Source: Cochleicola gelatinilyticus
GTDB taxonomy: Bacteria; Bacteroidota; Bacteroidia; Flavobacteriales; Flavobacteriaceae
Assembly: GCF_001637325.1 (NCBI RefSeq)
Contig: NZ_LRXL01000045.1
Location: 333,100 to 397,099, forward strand
DNA: 64,000 nt
Reading direction: 5' to 3'
The notes beneath the pieces are model-generated. The model did no database searches. It was not told the origin of the DNA and saw only the letters and a list, made by a program, of their open reading frames with translations. Both the position numbers and the translations under genes were made by a program. The first letter of the stretch is position 1, and every line of letters starts with the position of its first letter. Shown piece by piece: positions 37,907-46,047 of the stretch.

Positions 37907-38182
37907 ATGGCAGTCACAAATAATGAGAGACGAAGTGATATTTTAGAGGAATGGCGTCGCTATAAAAGACCTTATGCAGACGCACGTGGTCTATTGGATA
38001 TTTATTATAATTACTATGATGGATTGCCCAATTTCAAACAAGCAACGACAGAAAACATAATGGATTACCATTCAGAAGAAGATTCGGTTGGATTAATTAT
38101 TCAAAGTAATCCAAATAATAGGATTTCTTACTGGAAACATCAATGGAGAATTTTGCAGTCAGAAATTTCAAAATATCATTAA
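37907..38182 (+). pseudogene. Orphan C-terminal fragment of a metzincin effector
   Basis: A 91-codon frame. Its second half (N-I-M52-D-Y then YWKHQWRILQSEI) matches the Met-turn and C-terminal pattern of the complete metallopeptidase just upstream (N-Y-M410-D-Y then LFKWQWPIIRSD), but no zinc-binding HExxH precedes it. I read it as the tip of a second, different effector left behind after cassette exchange. It could still be expressed or serve as donor sequence for recombination. Local sequence is more AT-rich than the vgrG genes. Confidence 0.5.
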
Positions 38183-38184
38183 AA

Positions 38185-38742
38185 ATGAAAAATTTTATCA
38201 TATTAATATTTATTATTTTTATAGGAAAAGGTTTTTCTCAAAATGTTGAGCCGCCTCCAATCAAGGTTTACAAATCGGAAATTAAAACAAAGATTGAAAA
38301 CGGACGTCTATGCTTTTTTGATACTTATGATAATAAAAAATTGAATCGTAAATATGAGATTTTCTTAGAGAGGACAATTTCGACAGACACACCAATTAAG
38401 CTTGATTCACAATTTATTGTAGCAGAAGGTAATTTCAAAAACGGATACAAACATGGCCTTTGGAAAACCACTTACGAAAGTAAATTAGTAAAGACCGAAA
38501 ATTATAACAACGGCTTAATGATAGGTCGATATCGTGTATATGATTTAGATGGAGACGAACTTTACAGAACCACTTTAGGCTCAAATGGGAACGGAAAGTA
38601 TAAGGACTATTATTACAAAACAGGGGTCCTAAAGGAAGAGGGATTCTATAAAAATGGTAAAAAAGAAGGCGAATGGTGTGAATATGATAAACAAGGCAAC
38701 ATGGTGAAAACGATAAAATTTGAAAACGGTGTTCCTCAGTAA
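38185..38742 (+). CDS. Secreted YwqK/MORN-repeat-like protein
   Basis: I start at 38185 (MKNFIILIFIIFIGKGFSQ), which gives a good signal peptide and lies two bases after the stop of the fragment upstream; 14 more in-frame codons exist before it. The mature part has repeats of the MORN-like YwqK type: NGYKHGLWKTTYESK, NNGLMIGRYRVYDLDG, GKYKDYYYKTGVLKEEGFYKNGKKEGEWCEYDKQGNMV. Such proteins are annotated as antitoxin- or immunity-like in Bacteroidota. Here it probably was the immunity partner of the lost effector represented by the upstream fragment. Confidence 0.6.
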   Translation: MKNFIILIFIIFIGKGFSQNVEPPPIKVYKSEIKTKIENGRLCFFDTYDNKKLNRKYEIFLERTISTDTPIKLDSQFIVAEGNFKNGYKHGLWKTTYESKLVKTENYNNGLMIGRYRVYDLDGDELYRTTLGSNGNGKYKDYYYKTGVLKEEGFYKNGKKEGEWCEYDKQGNMVKTIKFENGVPQ

Positions 38743-39439
38743 ATGGTATAAAAATCGCATCTTCATTTTTATGTTGTGTTTATTGCTATTTAGTTGCAAA
38801 ACAAACAACAACTTATCAAAGCCAAAGCCCCTAGTAATAAATGAGCATTACCCTAGTTCCCTTGAAGCAGACAGCATTTATTTTTGGAGGACAAATAATT
38901 TAATTCTTAATCCTAACACGAATGATTTATTTTCTTACGACATTTCCAAATTAAAGCCTTTAAGTCGGGTTCTGGAAGAATTTAAAATACGTGATGGCAT
39001 TATATATGAAAAAGACAAACCACTGGGCAACGTCGATATCCTTTTTCAATATAGCCCTTCTCAAAGATGGTTAGTGAAAGTTGAGGATGGTCACATGACA
39101 GCTTCTTATCAGCAAGAAAATTTTAAACAATGGGAATATCAATTATTCAACTTTAATGGTGAACTCACAATGTTAGGTTTTATAGAAAGCTATATTTATT
39201 TGGAAAAACTAAAGGATGGAAATGGTAGTAAAAAAACTTTTTATCAAACTGATATCTCTGAGAAAAAAGATTTACTCATTAAAGAAAAAGGTCAAGTAAA
39301 AAATAATTTAAAATACGGTCAATGGACCTATTATAACAAGCATGGCAAAATAGATAGCACTAAAACATATACTATAAAAGACTCAGTAGATGTTCGTTTT
39401 CCACATTGCTTATTTAATAAGACTGAGCCCTGTTATTAA
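38729..39439 (+). CDS. Lipoprotein of unknown function, possible orphan immunity
   Basis: I chose the GTG at 38729 because it gives a 22-residue lipoprotein signal ending LLLFSC; a TTG at 38720 is possible, and the internal ATG at 38771 leaves too short a signal. The start overlaps the end of the preceding gene. The C-terminal part has one MORN-like unit (NNLKYGQWTYYNKHGKIDSTKTY). No effector is linked, so it looks like an orphan immunity gene at the island edge. Confidence 0.5.
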   Translation: MFLSKWYKNRIFIFMLCLLLFSCKTNNNLSKPKPLVINEHYPSSLEADSIYFWRTNNLILNPNTNDLFSYDISKLKPLSRVLEEFKIRDGIIYEKDKPLGNVDILFQYSPSQRWLVKVEDGHMTASYQQENFKQWEYQLFNFNGELTMLGFIESYIYLEKLKDGNGSKKTFYQTDISEKKDLLIKEKGQVKNNLKYGQWTYYNKHGKIDSTKTYTIKDSVDVRFPHCLFNKTEPCY

Positions 39440-39478
39440 GAAATAAAATTTCGTAAAAAATGTTTCGGCAAATTCAAA

Positions 39479-39592
39479 ATGAAATTAATATCGCTAATAT
39501 TCGTACTGCTTCAATTTACACTCGGACATGCTCAGGAGCCAATTCAACCACCAACCATGAGCATAACCTTTAAAAACGTCAAAAAAAAATAA
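39479..39592 (+). pseudogene. 37-codon signal-peptide remnant
   Basis: An ATG at 39479 opens a 37-codon frame with a clear signal peptide (MKLISLIFVLLQFTLGHAQ) and only 18 mature residues, rich in Lys. It is probably the 5' end of a deleted secreted protein, similar in style to the YwqK-like gene upstream; a true small secreted peptide is the other option. Confidence 0.35.
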
Positions 39593-39706
39593 CGCCTGCC
39601 CATTAGTTTAAACGTATATAGATTCTAACTTAGAAAAAGTTTCTACTTGTATATTTATAAAAAAAATTTATTTTTAAAGCCTCAAATATTTAATAACAAT
39701 CTACTT

Positions 39707-40294
39707 ATGAAAAAAATCTTATTCGCTACGCTTGTAGCAAGTTTCGCCTTTTTTAATGTTAATGCTCAAGATGAAACCTCGTATGGTTTTACAGAAGGAG
39801 ATGTATATGTATCTGGTAGTGCAGCGTACAATACCCAAAAAGTTTTTGAGGATAAAACCTCTTTCTTCTCCTTTATGCCAAGAGTTGGTTTCTTTCTTTC
39901 AGACAATGTTGTACTTGGTGGACAAGTTGGGTATGGTTTCTCTAAATCTGAATCGAACGACATAGATATTCAAAAAATCAACCGATTTAACGTAGGAGCC
40001 TTTGGTCGTTATTATAACAAACCAGCCAATCAATTTTCACTTTTCGGTCAATTAAGTGTAGATTATCTATCAGCCAAAGATGACTTGGCAGATATTTCTT
40101 ACAACGGATTTAATATTACCATTGCACCAGGTCTTAGTTACTTTGTTTCTGAACATTTCGCTCTTGAAGCGACTTTAGGACTGCTTAGTTTCGAGACACA
40201 AAAAGACGATACGGATGATGCAGAAGCCGTTAACAGCATTAATTCTGGACTTAATTTTAACGATATCGGAATTGGCGTTGTGTACAAGTTCTAA
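39707..40294 (+). CDS. Outer membrane beta-barrel protein
   Basis: The ATG at 39707 gives a signal peptide (MKKILFATLVASFAFFNVNAQ); an earlier in-frame start at 39647 would prefix 20 residues without signal character and is not used. The mature part alternates hydrophobic and polar residues in eight or so strands (VYVSGSAAYNTQKVF, PRVGFFLSDNVVLGGQVGYGFS, FNVGAFGRYY, FSLFGQLSVDYLS) and ends in Phe (IGIGVVYKF), as outer-membrane proteins do. It fits the OmpW/OmpX-like small porin group. Function is unknown. It marks the return to ordinary chromosome after the island and ends in a terminator. Confidence 0.8.
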   Translation: MKKILFATLVASFAFFNVNAQDETSYGFTEGDVYVSGSAAYNTQKVFEDKTSFFSFMPRVGFFLSDNVVLGGQVGYGFSKSESNDIDIQKINRFNVGAFGRYYNKPANQFSLFGQLSVDYLSAKDDLADISYNGFNITIAPGLSYFVSEHFALEATLGLLSFETQKDDTDDAEAVNSINSGLNFNDIGIGVVYKF

Positions 40295-40320
40295 ATATAA
40301 AATTTATATAAATTATTAAA

Positions 40321-40346
40321 CCCGAACGTAATGTTCGGGTTTTTTT
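40321..40346 (+). terminator. Terminator after the outer membrane protein
   Basis: Stem CCCGAAC (40321-40327) / GTTCGGG (40333-40339) with loop GTAAT, then seven Ts. Confidence 0.9.
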
Positions 40347-40408
40347 ATACTAAAACATATAATTCGACTATCTTTAATCGAACCACCACCGTAAATGTAT
40401 TACTAAAT

Positions 40409-40717
40409 ATGCCTTTTAGTCCTTTTGTGCAATTCTATAAAGACTGTTTCTTGTATATATTTCTATCTGGAATCGTATTTATGGTGGTATTCGGTCCATA
40501 TTGGGGATTCTTATTATTTTGCTTCCTAGGCCCTGGAATTGGGGTAATGTGTTTTCATATTTTTAAAAAGAATAAATGGTACACCTATTATAATTTAGGA
40601 ATTAAAAAGCAAATGTTACTCGGTAGTACTTATCTTATTAATCTATTCGTTTCAATTCCAGTTTTTGTAATCGGAAGTGGAGTTTATTATTTATTCCATG
40701 GAGCTTCAGTTATATAA
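40409..40717 (+). CDS. Small membrane protein next to an ABC ATPase
   Basis: A 102-residue protein with about three hydrophobic segments (YIFLSGIVFMVVFGPYWGFLLFCFLGPG, and a C-terminal LINLFVSIPVFVIGSGVYYLF). I start at 40409 because the longer frame from 40331 begins inside the upstream terminator hairpin. It overlaps the start of the ABC ATPase gene by 20 bases, so the two are probably made together. It may be a membrane partner but is too short to be a full permease. Confidence 0.65.
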   Translation: MPFSPFVQFYKDCFLYIFLSGIVFMVVFGPYWGFLLFCFLGPGIGVMCFHIFKKNKWYTYYNLGIKKQMLLGSTYLINLFVSIPVFVIGSGVYYLFHGASVI

Positions 40718-41360
40718 AGTACATAAATCTTTTGGAACTAAAGCAATCGTTACCGATGTTTCCTTTTCGCTAAAAACAGGAGAAATTCTAGGGCTCTTCG
40801 GAAGAAATGGTAGTGGTAAATCTACTTTACTGAAGCTGATTTTTGGCACATTAAAAGCCGATGAAATTATGCTACAACTTAATAAAGTTAGTATTGCTCC
40901 TTCAGAAGTAATAAAGAACAAACACATTGCATATTTACCTCAACACCCCTTCTTACCAAACGCTATGCGGGTACGAGATGTAATCCCCTTATTTTTTTCC
41001 GAAGAAAAATACCAAGACGCCATTTTTTATGATCCTGTTATCGCCACCTTTACCGCACGACGCATCGGCGAATTATCGCATGGACAACGAAAGTATTTTG
41101 AAGTGGTATTGCTAGGTACCCTTCCCCACCCATTCTTATTTTTAGACGAACCGTTTTCCATGCTGGAGCCATTGCAAATACAAAGCGTAAAAGAATTTCT
41201 TCGGAAACTACAACCTACTAAAGGGATATTAATTACAGATCATTACTATACTGAAGTCTTAGATGTTACCACAAAGAACATAATAATTTCTGAAGGTGTT
41301 TCGCATGCTATCACTTCTACAGAGGATCTAAAAAAGTTTAAGTACCTTCGAAAAAATTAA
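40698..41360 (+). CDS. ABC transporter ATP-binding protein
   Basis: A 220-residue ATPase. Walker A is GLFGRNGSGKSTLLKL (near residues 32-45), the Q-loop is YLPQHPFLP, and Walker B is FLFLDEPFSML. The signature motif reads LSHGQRKYFE instead of LSGGQ, a change of one Gly to His. The start at 40698 (MELQLYKVHKSFGTK) puts the first beta-strand at the N-terminus. It is coupled to the small membrane protein upstream. Transport substrate is unknown, and a non-transport role is possible because no full permease is present. Confidence 0.85.
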   Translation: MELQLYKVHKSFGTKAIVTDVSFSLKTGEILGLFGRNGSGKSTLLKLIFGTLKADEIMLQLNKVSIAPSEVIKNKHIAYLPQHPFLPNAMRVRDVIPLFFSEEKYQDAIFYDPVIATFTARRIGELSHGQRKYFEVVLLGTLPHPFLFLDEPFSMLEPLQIQSVKEFLRKLQPTKGILITDHYYTEVLDVTTKNIIISEGVSHAITSTEDLKKFKYLRKN

Positions 41361-41400
41361 ACACTATTTTTATCTCCATTTCATACCTCCAAACCTAACC

Positions 41401-41823
41401 ATGCATTTAGCTCAATTAAACATAGCCGAGGCAATTGAAACAATGGAACATCCAATGATGTCTAGTTTCATGGAAAACGTTGATCGAATTAACGAATTAG
41501 CAGAAAAAAGTCCTGGATTTGTGTGGCGCCTTTCTAACGAGGAAGAATCGAATACTCCTGTTTTTAATTCCACAATCATTGCAGTAAATTTAAGTATTTG
41601 GAAAGATCGAGAAAGTTTATTTCAATTTGTATATGCTTCAAATCACGTGGAGATACTTAAGAGAAAATCGGAATGGTTTAAAAAAACACCCAAATTACAT
41701 ATGGTCTTATGGTATATTGAAGAAGGGCATATTCCTTCTATAAAAGAAGCTAGCGAACGTTTATTGTATCTTCAAGAGCATGGAGAAAGTCCTTTTGCTT
41801 TTAGCTTTAAAAGTTCGTTTTAA
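41401..41823 (+). CDS. DUF3291 family protein
   Basis: A 140-residue soluble protein with the DUF3291 pattern: HLAQLNIAEAIETMEHPMMSSFMENVDRINELAEKSPGFVWRL, followed by NLSIWKDRESLFQFVYASNHVEILKRKSEWF and KLHMVLWYIEEGHIPSIKEASERLLYLQEHG. The fold is related to the dimeric alpha/beta-barrel antibiotic biosynthesis monooxygenases. The substrate is unknown. It is convergent with the fasciclin lipoprotein gene and shares a terminator with it. Confidence 0.85.
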   Translation: MHLAQLNIAEAIETMEHPMMSSFMENVDRINELAEKSPGFVWRLSNEEESNTPVFNSTIIAVNLSIWKDRESLFQFVYASNHVEILKRKSEWFKKTPKLHMVLWYIEEGHIPSIKEASERLLYLQEHGESPFAFSFKSSF

Positions 41824-41870
41824 TTTCATATTTGTTTAATCGAAAACATTTAAGAAAGTATAGAACAAAA

Positions 41871-41897
41871 AAAAGGCTCCGAAATTCGGAACCTTTT
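41871..41897. terminator. Bidirectional terminator between convergent genes
   Basis: AAAAGG-C-TCCGAA / TTCGGA-A-CCTTTT forms a hairpin with A and T runs on opposite sides. It serves the DUF3291 gene (+) and the fasciclin gene (-). Confidence 0.8.
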
Positions 41898-41919
41898 CAA
41901 TTTTATTAAAATGTAGTAT

Positions 41920-42540
41920 TTATGCTTTTGGCATTAATACTTTATCCACACCGTGAATAATTCCATTCGAAGCATCCATGTCAGCATCTGCTACTGTAGA
42001 CATGTTTCCTTTAGCATCCTTGATCATTACTTTACCATCTTTTACAGATAGTGTAAGGTTTTCACCTTGTAAAGTAGTAACAGTATACTTATTATCATTA
42101 TCTTCTATAGCTTTCATAACATCGGCTGCATTCCACTCACCTGCTACAACGTGATACTTCAAGATATTTTGAAGTTTCGCTTTGTTTTCAGGCTTCATTA
42201 GCATATCCATAGAAGCTTTTGGTACTGCTGCGAACGCATCATTAGTTGGAGCAAATACAGTGTATTCTCCTTCTTTCATGAATGTTTCAGCAAGACCAGC
42301 TTCTTTTAAGGCAGCAACTAATGTAGAATACTTAGGATTTCCCATTGCTTTTGCAGCGATGGTATTTTTATCGAATTCCATTTTAGCCATGTTCTTTTCT
42401 TCTTCCATTTTCTTAGAAGCTTCCATTTCCATTCTTTCAGCTTCAGCCTTCGCTTCTGCTTCCTTTTTCTTAGTGTCATCACAAGAGACAAATAACATCC
42501 CTACTACTGCTAATGACAAAACAATTGATTTAATTTTCAT
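41920..42540 (-). CDS. Fasciclin (FAS1) domain lipoprotein
   Basis: A lipoprotein signal (MKIKSIVLSLAVVGMLFVSC) precedes an Ala/Glu/Lys/Met-rich charged helix (about residues 22-58, probably coiled coil) and one FAS1 domain: NPKYSTLVAALKEAGL, GEYTVFAPTNDAFAAVP, NILKYHVVAGEW, ASNGIIHGVDKVLMP, all typical FAS1 boxes. FAS1 lipoproteins act in adhesion or as envelope proteins in Bacteroidota. It is divergent from the LysM protein gene. Confidence 0.92.
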   Translation of the reverse strand: MKIKSIVLSLAVVGMLFVSCDDTKKKEAEAKAEAERMEMEASKKMEEEKNMAKMEFDKNTIAAKAMGNPKYSTLVAALKEAGLAETFMKEGEYTVFAPTNDAFAAVPKASMDMLMKPENKAKLQNILKYHVVAGEWNAADVMKAIEDNDNKYTVTTLQGENLTLSVKDGKVMIKDAKGNMSTVADADMDASNGIIHGVDKVLMPKA

Positions 42541-42758
42541 AATAACGTTGATTTTTGATTTTTTGTTTAAATCAAATGTACTTCAAGGAATGTGAAATTT
42601 GTATTAAAACGAATTAATGTTACGTTAAATATTCGGTTTACCTAATATAAAAAACGGTCTGTCGAAAACTGCATATCTCTTTATATTTTTCATTTTATTT
42701 AAGAGATTACAAATAAGGAAAATTGTATTTTTAAGTCCACAAATTTAAAACAACTATC

Positions 42759-43136
42759 ATGGTAAAAGCAAAATATCAAAGCGTTCTTGATTTAGGAGAA
42801 CAAATGAAAATTCAAAAAGGAGATGTTAAGGTCGATGGAAATACATTACATGTAAAGGGTATTACCAATACGCAATACGATAAAGATCGATTGTGGGATG
42901 AGATTAAGCGTGTGGGTGGTGAAAATCCTTCAGATATTGTAGCAGATATAAACGTGGCAGATTCTTCTGTGTACGCAAGACATACTGTAGAAAGTGGAGA
43001 GTCTTTAAGTAAAATCGCGAAGCATTATTACAAAGACCCAATGAAATATAATGCTATTTTCGAAGCTAATAAAGACATCCTTAAAAACCCTGATACCATT
43101 CATCCTGGACAAGAATTAGTGATTCCTAATATATAG
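42759..43136 (+). CDS. LysM/BON-like protein (Kbp-like)
   Basis: A 125-residue protein without signal peptide. The N-terminal half (GDVKVDGNTLHVKGITNTQYDKDRLWDEIKRVGG) has a BON-like pattern and the C-terminal half is a LysM domain (RHTVESGESLSKIAKHYYKDPMKYNAIFEAN...DTIHPGQELVIPNI). This order equals that of E. coli Kbp (YgaU), a cytoplasmic potassium-binding protein. A related role is likely but not proven. A near TAnnTTTG box (TATTTTTA, about 42726) precedes it and a terminator follows. Confidence 0.85.
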   Translation: MVKAKYQSVLDLGEQMKIQKGDVKVDGNTLHVKGITNTQYDKDRLWDEIKRVGGENPSDIVADINVADSSVYARHTVESGESLSKIAKHYYKDPMKYNAIFEANKDILKNPDTIHPGQELVIPNI

Positions 43137-43155
43137 GTAGCGCTATTCGATTAAT

Positions 43156-43190
43156 AAAAAAACTGTCATTTTTCAATGACAGTTTTTTTA
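43156..43190 (+). terminator. Terminator after the LysM gene
   Basis: Stem AAAACTGTCATT / AATGACAGTTTT with a short loop and a T tract. Confidence 0.85.
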
Positions 43191-43243
43191 TATGTAAAAT
43201 TTTACAAAAAAAATCTACAGAACGACATTCCAAGCATTAATCG

Positions 43244-44707
43244 TTAAAGCCCACTAATGTAGCTTCCGTAGACATCTTTAAATTGAAGTCCGTCACCCAA
43301 ATTATACTTACTTAACTTCTTATTTTCTGCGAGTGCCCATAAAATAAATTCTTTTAAGAAATAGCGGTCTTCTTCTAAAGCATCTGGCATGTATTCTCGT
43401 AAGAGATCTTCCAACGGTGAAATTCTATTTAATTCAGTTTTATATTCTTTATCTGAAAGTGAGTCTAATAATTCAAAATTACTTTCTTCAAAGAACCAAC
43501 TCACTACCTCAGCATACGGGTCGTTGTCTCCCTCTTTCTGAAGCTTTTCTATCTTCGGAAAATATGCTTCAAACTGTGTTTTAACCGCACTAGCTATAAG
43601 TTGTTGGGCAACTTCACTAGCACCCTCTTGTTCTCCTTCGTATACCAATTCTACTTTACCTGTGATCGCTGGGATGATGCCCATAAAATCACTTAGTCGT
43701 ACACTCGTTTTTTCATCGCCATTCTGAAGAGCTCTGCGCTCGGCTGTGCTTAATAAATTTTGAAAGGCAGTAATACTTAATCGTGCACTAACTCCACTTT
43801 TAGCATCGATAAATTCACTTTTACGTGCTTCAAAACTAATCTCTTCTAGAATATCTTTTGCGAGCTCAGGAACATGAACGTGTTCTTTTTCTGAAGCTGC
43901 CTCAGCGGTTTCTTGAGCCGTAATCGTTCTAGCAATTTTAAGGTCATCTGGATAATGCGTTAATATTTGAGAGCCTATTCTATCTTTTAATGGTGTTACA
44001 ATACTTCCTCTATTGGTATAATCTTCTGGGTTAGCAGTAAAAACAAATTGAATATCCAATGGTAATCTCAATTTAAAACCACGAATTTGCACATCCCCTT
44101 CTTGTAGAATATTGAATAATGCTACTTGAATTCGTGCTTGTAGATCTGGAAGTTCATTGATAACAAAAATGCTTCGGTTAGCTCTTGGAATCATTCCGAA
44201 GTGAATAACACGATCATCAGCATACGTTAATTTTAAATTCGCTGCTTTAATAGGATCAACATCTCCTACCAGATCAGCGACCGTCACGTCGGGTGTTGCC
44301 AATTTTTCTGAAAAACGATCACTTCGATGTAACCAAGTAATTGGAGTTTTATCGCCTTCCTCTTCTAGCAATTCTTTTGCAAACCGAGAGATCGGTTTAA
44401 AGGGATCGTCGTTGATCTCACTTCCTTCCACTACCGGCACGTATTCGTCGAGTAAGTCAACCATCTGTCGTGCTAGGCGTGTTTTTGCTTGTCCACGTAA
44501 TCCCAACAGATTTATGTTATGCTTAGATAGAATGGCCCGTTCTAATTCGGGAATTACGGTGTATTCATACCCATGTATTCCTTTAAAGGTTTCCTCTTTC
44601 TTCATTATTTTCTGAAGCAGATTGCGGCGTAATTCTTCTTTTATTCCTTTGTATTCAAACCCTGCTTTTTTAAGTGCTCCGAATGTTTTTATAGTGTCTA
44701 TTTTCAT
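43244..44707 (-). CDS. MoxR/Mg-chelatase-like AAA+ ATPase
   Basis: An ATPase of about 487 residues. The Walker A-like loop is LLGLRGQAKTRLARQMVDLL, Walker B is SIFVINELPDLQ, and sensor and arginine motifs follow (DIQFVFTANPEDYTNRG, the Mg-chelatase I-type 'TANPEDYT'). The start at 44707 (MKIDTIKTFGALKK) is preferred over one seven codons upstream because it gives a gene-like N-terminus. The VWA gene lies 60 bases upstream on the same strand, the usual MoxR-VWA operon. The pair is thought to act as a metal-insertion or protein-remodelling machine, but its client here is unknown. Confidence 0.85.
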   Translation of the reverse strand: MKIDTIKTFGALKKAGFEYKGIKEELRRNLLQKIMKKEETFKGIHGYEYTVIPELERAILSKHNINLLGLRGQAKTRLARQMVDLLDEYVPVVEGSEINDDPFKPISRFAKELLEEEGDKTPITWLHRSDRFSEKLATPDVTVADLVGDVDPIKAANLKLTYADDRVIHFGMIPRANRSIFVINELPDLQARIQVALFNILQEGDVQIRGFKLRLPLDIQFVFTANPEDYTNRGSIVTPLKDRIGSQILTHYPDDLKIARTITAQETAEAASEKEHVHVPELAKDILEEISFEARKSEFIDAKSGVSARLSITAFQNLLSTAERRALQNGDEKTSVRLSDFMGIIPAITGKVELVYEGEQEGASEVAQQLIASAVKTQFEAYFPKIEKLQKEGDNDPYAEVVSWFFEESNFELLDSLSDKEYKTELNRISPLEDLLREYMPDALEEDRYFLKEFILWALAENKKLSKYNLGDGLQFKDVYGSYISGL

Positions 44708-44767
44708 ATTTCTTTTTAAAAAATGCAATCCTTAATTTAGTTCCTCCTTTAAAGAGTCATTACTACA

Positions 44768-45910
44768 TTACCTCAACTTCTTTCTTCTATTGGTTTCATA
44801 GTCGGTAAATATCATTTCACCAAGCCCTTGTAAACCAGTATAGAATGCTTTCCCTTTATTCGCAGCTGTGAAATGGTCTACAAATTGTTGTAAATACGGG
44901 TCGTTGGCAATCATAAATGTGGTTATGGGTATATGCAACTTACGTGCCTGAGCAGCCATAGAGTAACATTTATTTACAATATGTGGATCAAGTCCGTTGC
45001 TATTTTTATAATACCTACCATCTGGCAACACCATGCAACTGGGTTTACCATCGGTAATCATAAATATTTGTTTATTGGTATTCCGTTTCCGGCGTAACAT
45101 ATCCATTGCCAGTTGTAATCCGGCAACCGTATTAGTATGATAAGGACCTACGTTTAAATAGGGCAGATCTTTAATTTTAATAGGCCAGGCATCGTTTCCG
45201 AAGACTAAAATATCCAGTGTATCTTTAGGATATCGTGTCGTAATTAATTCTGAAAGCGCCATCGCTACTTTTTTCGCTGGAGTAATGCGGTCTTCTCCGT
45301 AAAGAATCATACTATGACTAATATCGATCATGAGCACTGTACTCATTTGTGCTTTATAGGTAGTCTCTTCAACAACCAAGTCATTTTCAGCTAATGAAAA
45401 AGAATCAATACCGTGATTAATTTGCGCGTTCTTTAAACTTTCAGTCATTGAGATCTGTTCCAAACGATCCCCGAACTGGTAATTCCTGAATTCACCTGCC
45501 TGCTCATCTCCTCTACCAGTAAATTTAGTTTTATGGTTTCCGGCTCCACTACGTTTTAACTTTCCGAAGATCTGTTCTAACGCTCTTTTGCGAAGAGAAC
45601 GTTCTAATTTTTCAGTAATAGAAATTCCACCTTCTCCGTCACCGTTACCACTACCATTTTTTAATTCTATTTCTTCACGAATAAATCCTTTGTCTTTTAA
45701 TTCCTGAACAAAGTCTTCTAGTGTGTAGTCTTCTGTAGTTAGATTGTATTCTTTATCAAGTTGCTCTAACCAATCCATCGCTTCATCAAAATCACCGGAA
45801 GTATGGGTGATTAATTCTTGAAACACCTCAAATAAACGTTCAAAAGGAGTTTGTGTTTTTGGGGTGTGTTTGGTAAAAACAAAGCCGCTTCTTTTTGCTT
45901 TAATATCCAT
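44768..45910 (-). CDS. VWA domain protein, partner of the AAA+ ATPase
   Basis: A 380-residue protein. The N-terminal half is charged and Gly-rich (NGSGNGDGEGG near residue 85). A von Willebrand factor A domain follows from about residue 190, with the MIDAS motif MIDISHSMI (DxSxS) and later MITDGKPS carrying the conserved Asp. It has no signal peptide or membrane segment, so it is a cytoplasmic partner. It is the first gene of the operon with the MoxR-type ATPase. Confidence 0.88.
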   Translation of the reverse strand: MDIKAKRSGFVFTKHTPKTQTPFERLFEVFQELITHTSGDFDEAMDWLEQLDKEYNLTTEDYTLEDFVQELKDKGFIREEIELKNGSGNGDGEGGISITEKLERSLRKRALEQIFGKLKRSGAGNHKTKFTGRGDEQAGEFRNYQFGDRLEQISMTESLKNAQINHGIDSFSLAENDLVVEETTYKAQMSTVLMIDISHSMILYGEDRITPAKKVAMALSELITTRYPKDTLDILVFGNDAWPIKIKDLPYLNVGPYHTNTVAGLQLAMDMLRRKRNTNKQIFMITDGKPSCMVLPDGRYYKNSNGLDPHIVNKCYSMAAQARKLHIPITTFMIANDPYLQQFVDHFTAANKGKAFYTGLQGLGEMIFTDYETNRRKKLR

Positions 45911-46047
45911 TCTCTAAAATTAGATGTTTTTTGTTTAAATTATTCATTCGTATTGTTAAACAAACGTTAGAAATATAAGTTTAGAGTTTTCTTAAGATAA
46001 ATAAAGAGTTAGGATGCATATTTTGCTCTTAAATTATTAGTTACACT

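Noticed and set aside
37907..38182. A complete small toxin gene
   Set aside because: Its second half aligns with the end of the adjacent metallopeptidase, so a remnant is more likely, although a functional small protein cannot be excluded.
40331..40408. Longer start of the small membrane protein
   Set aside because: The first codons lie inside a terminator hairpin; the ATG at 40409 fits better.
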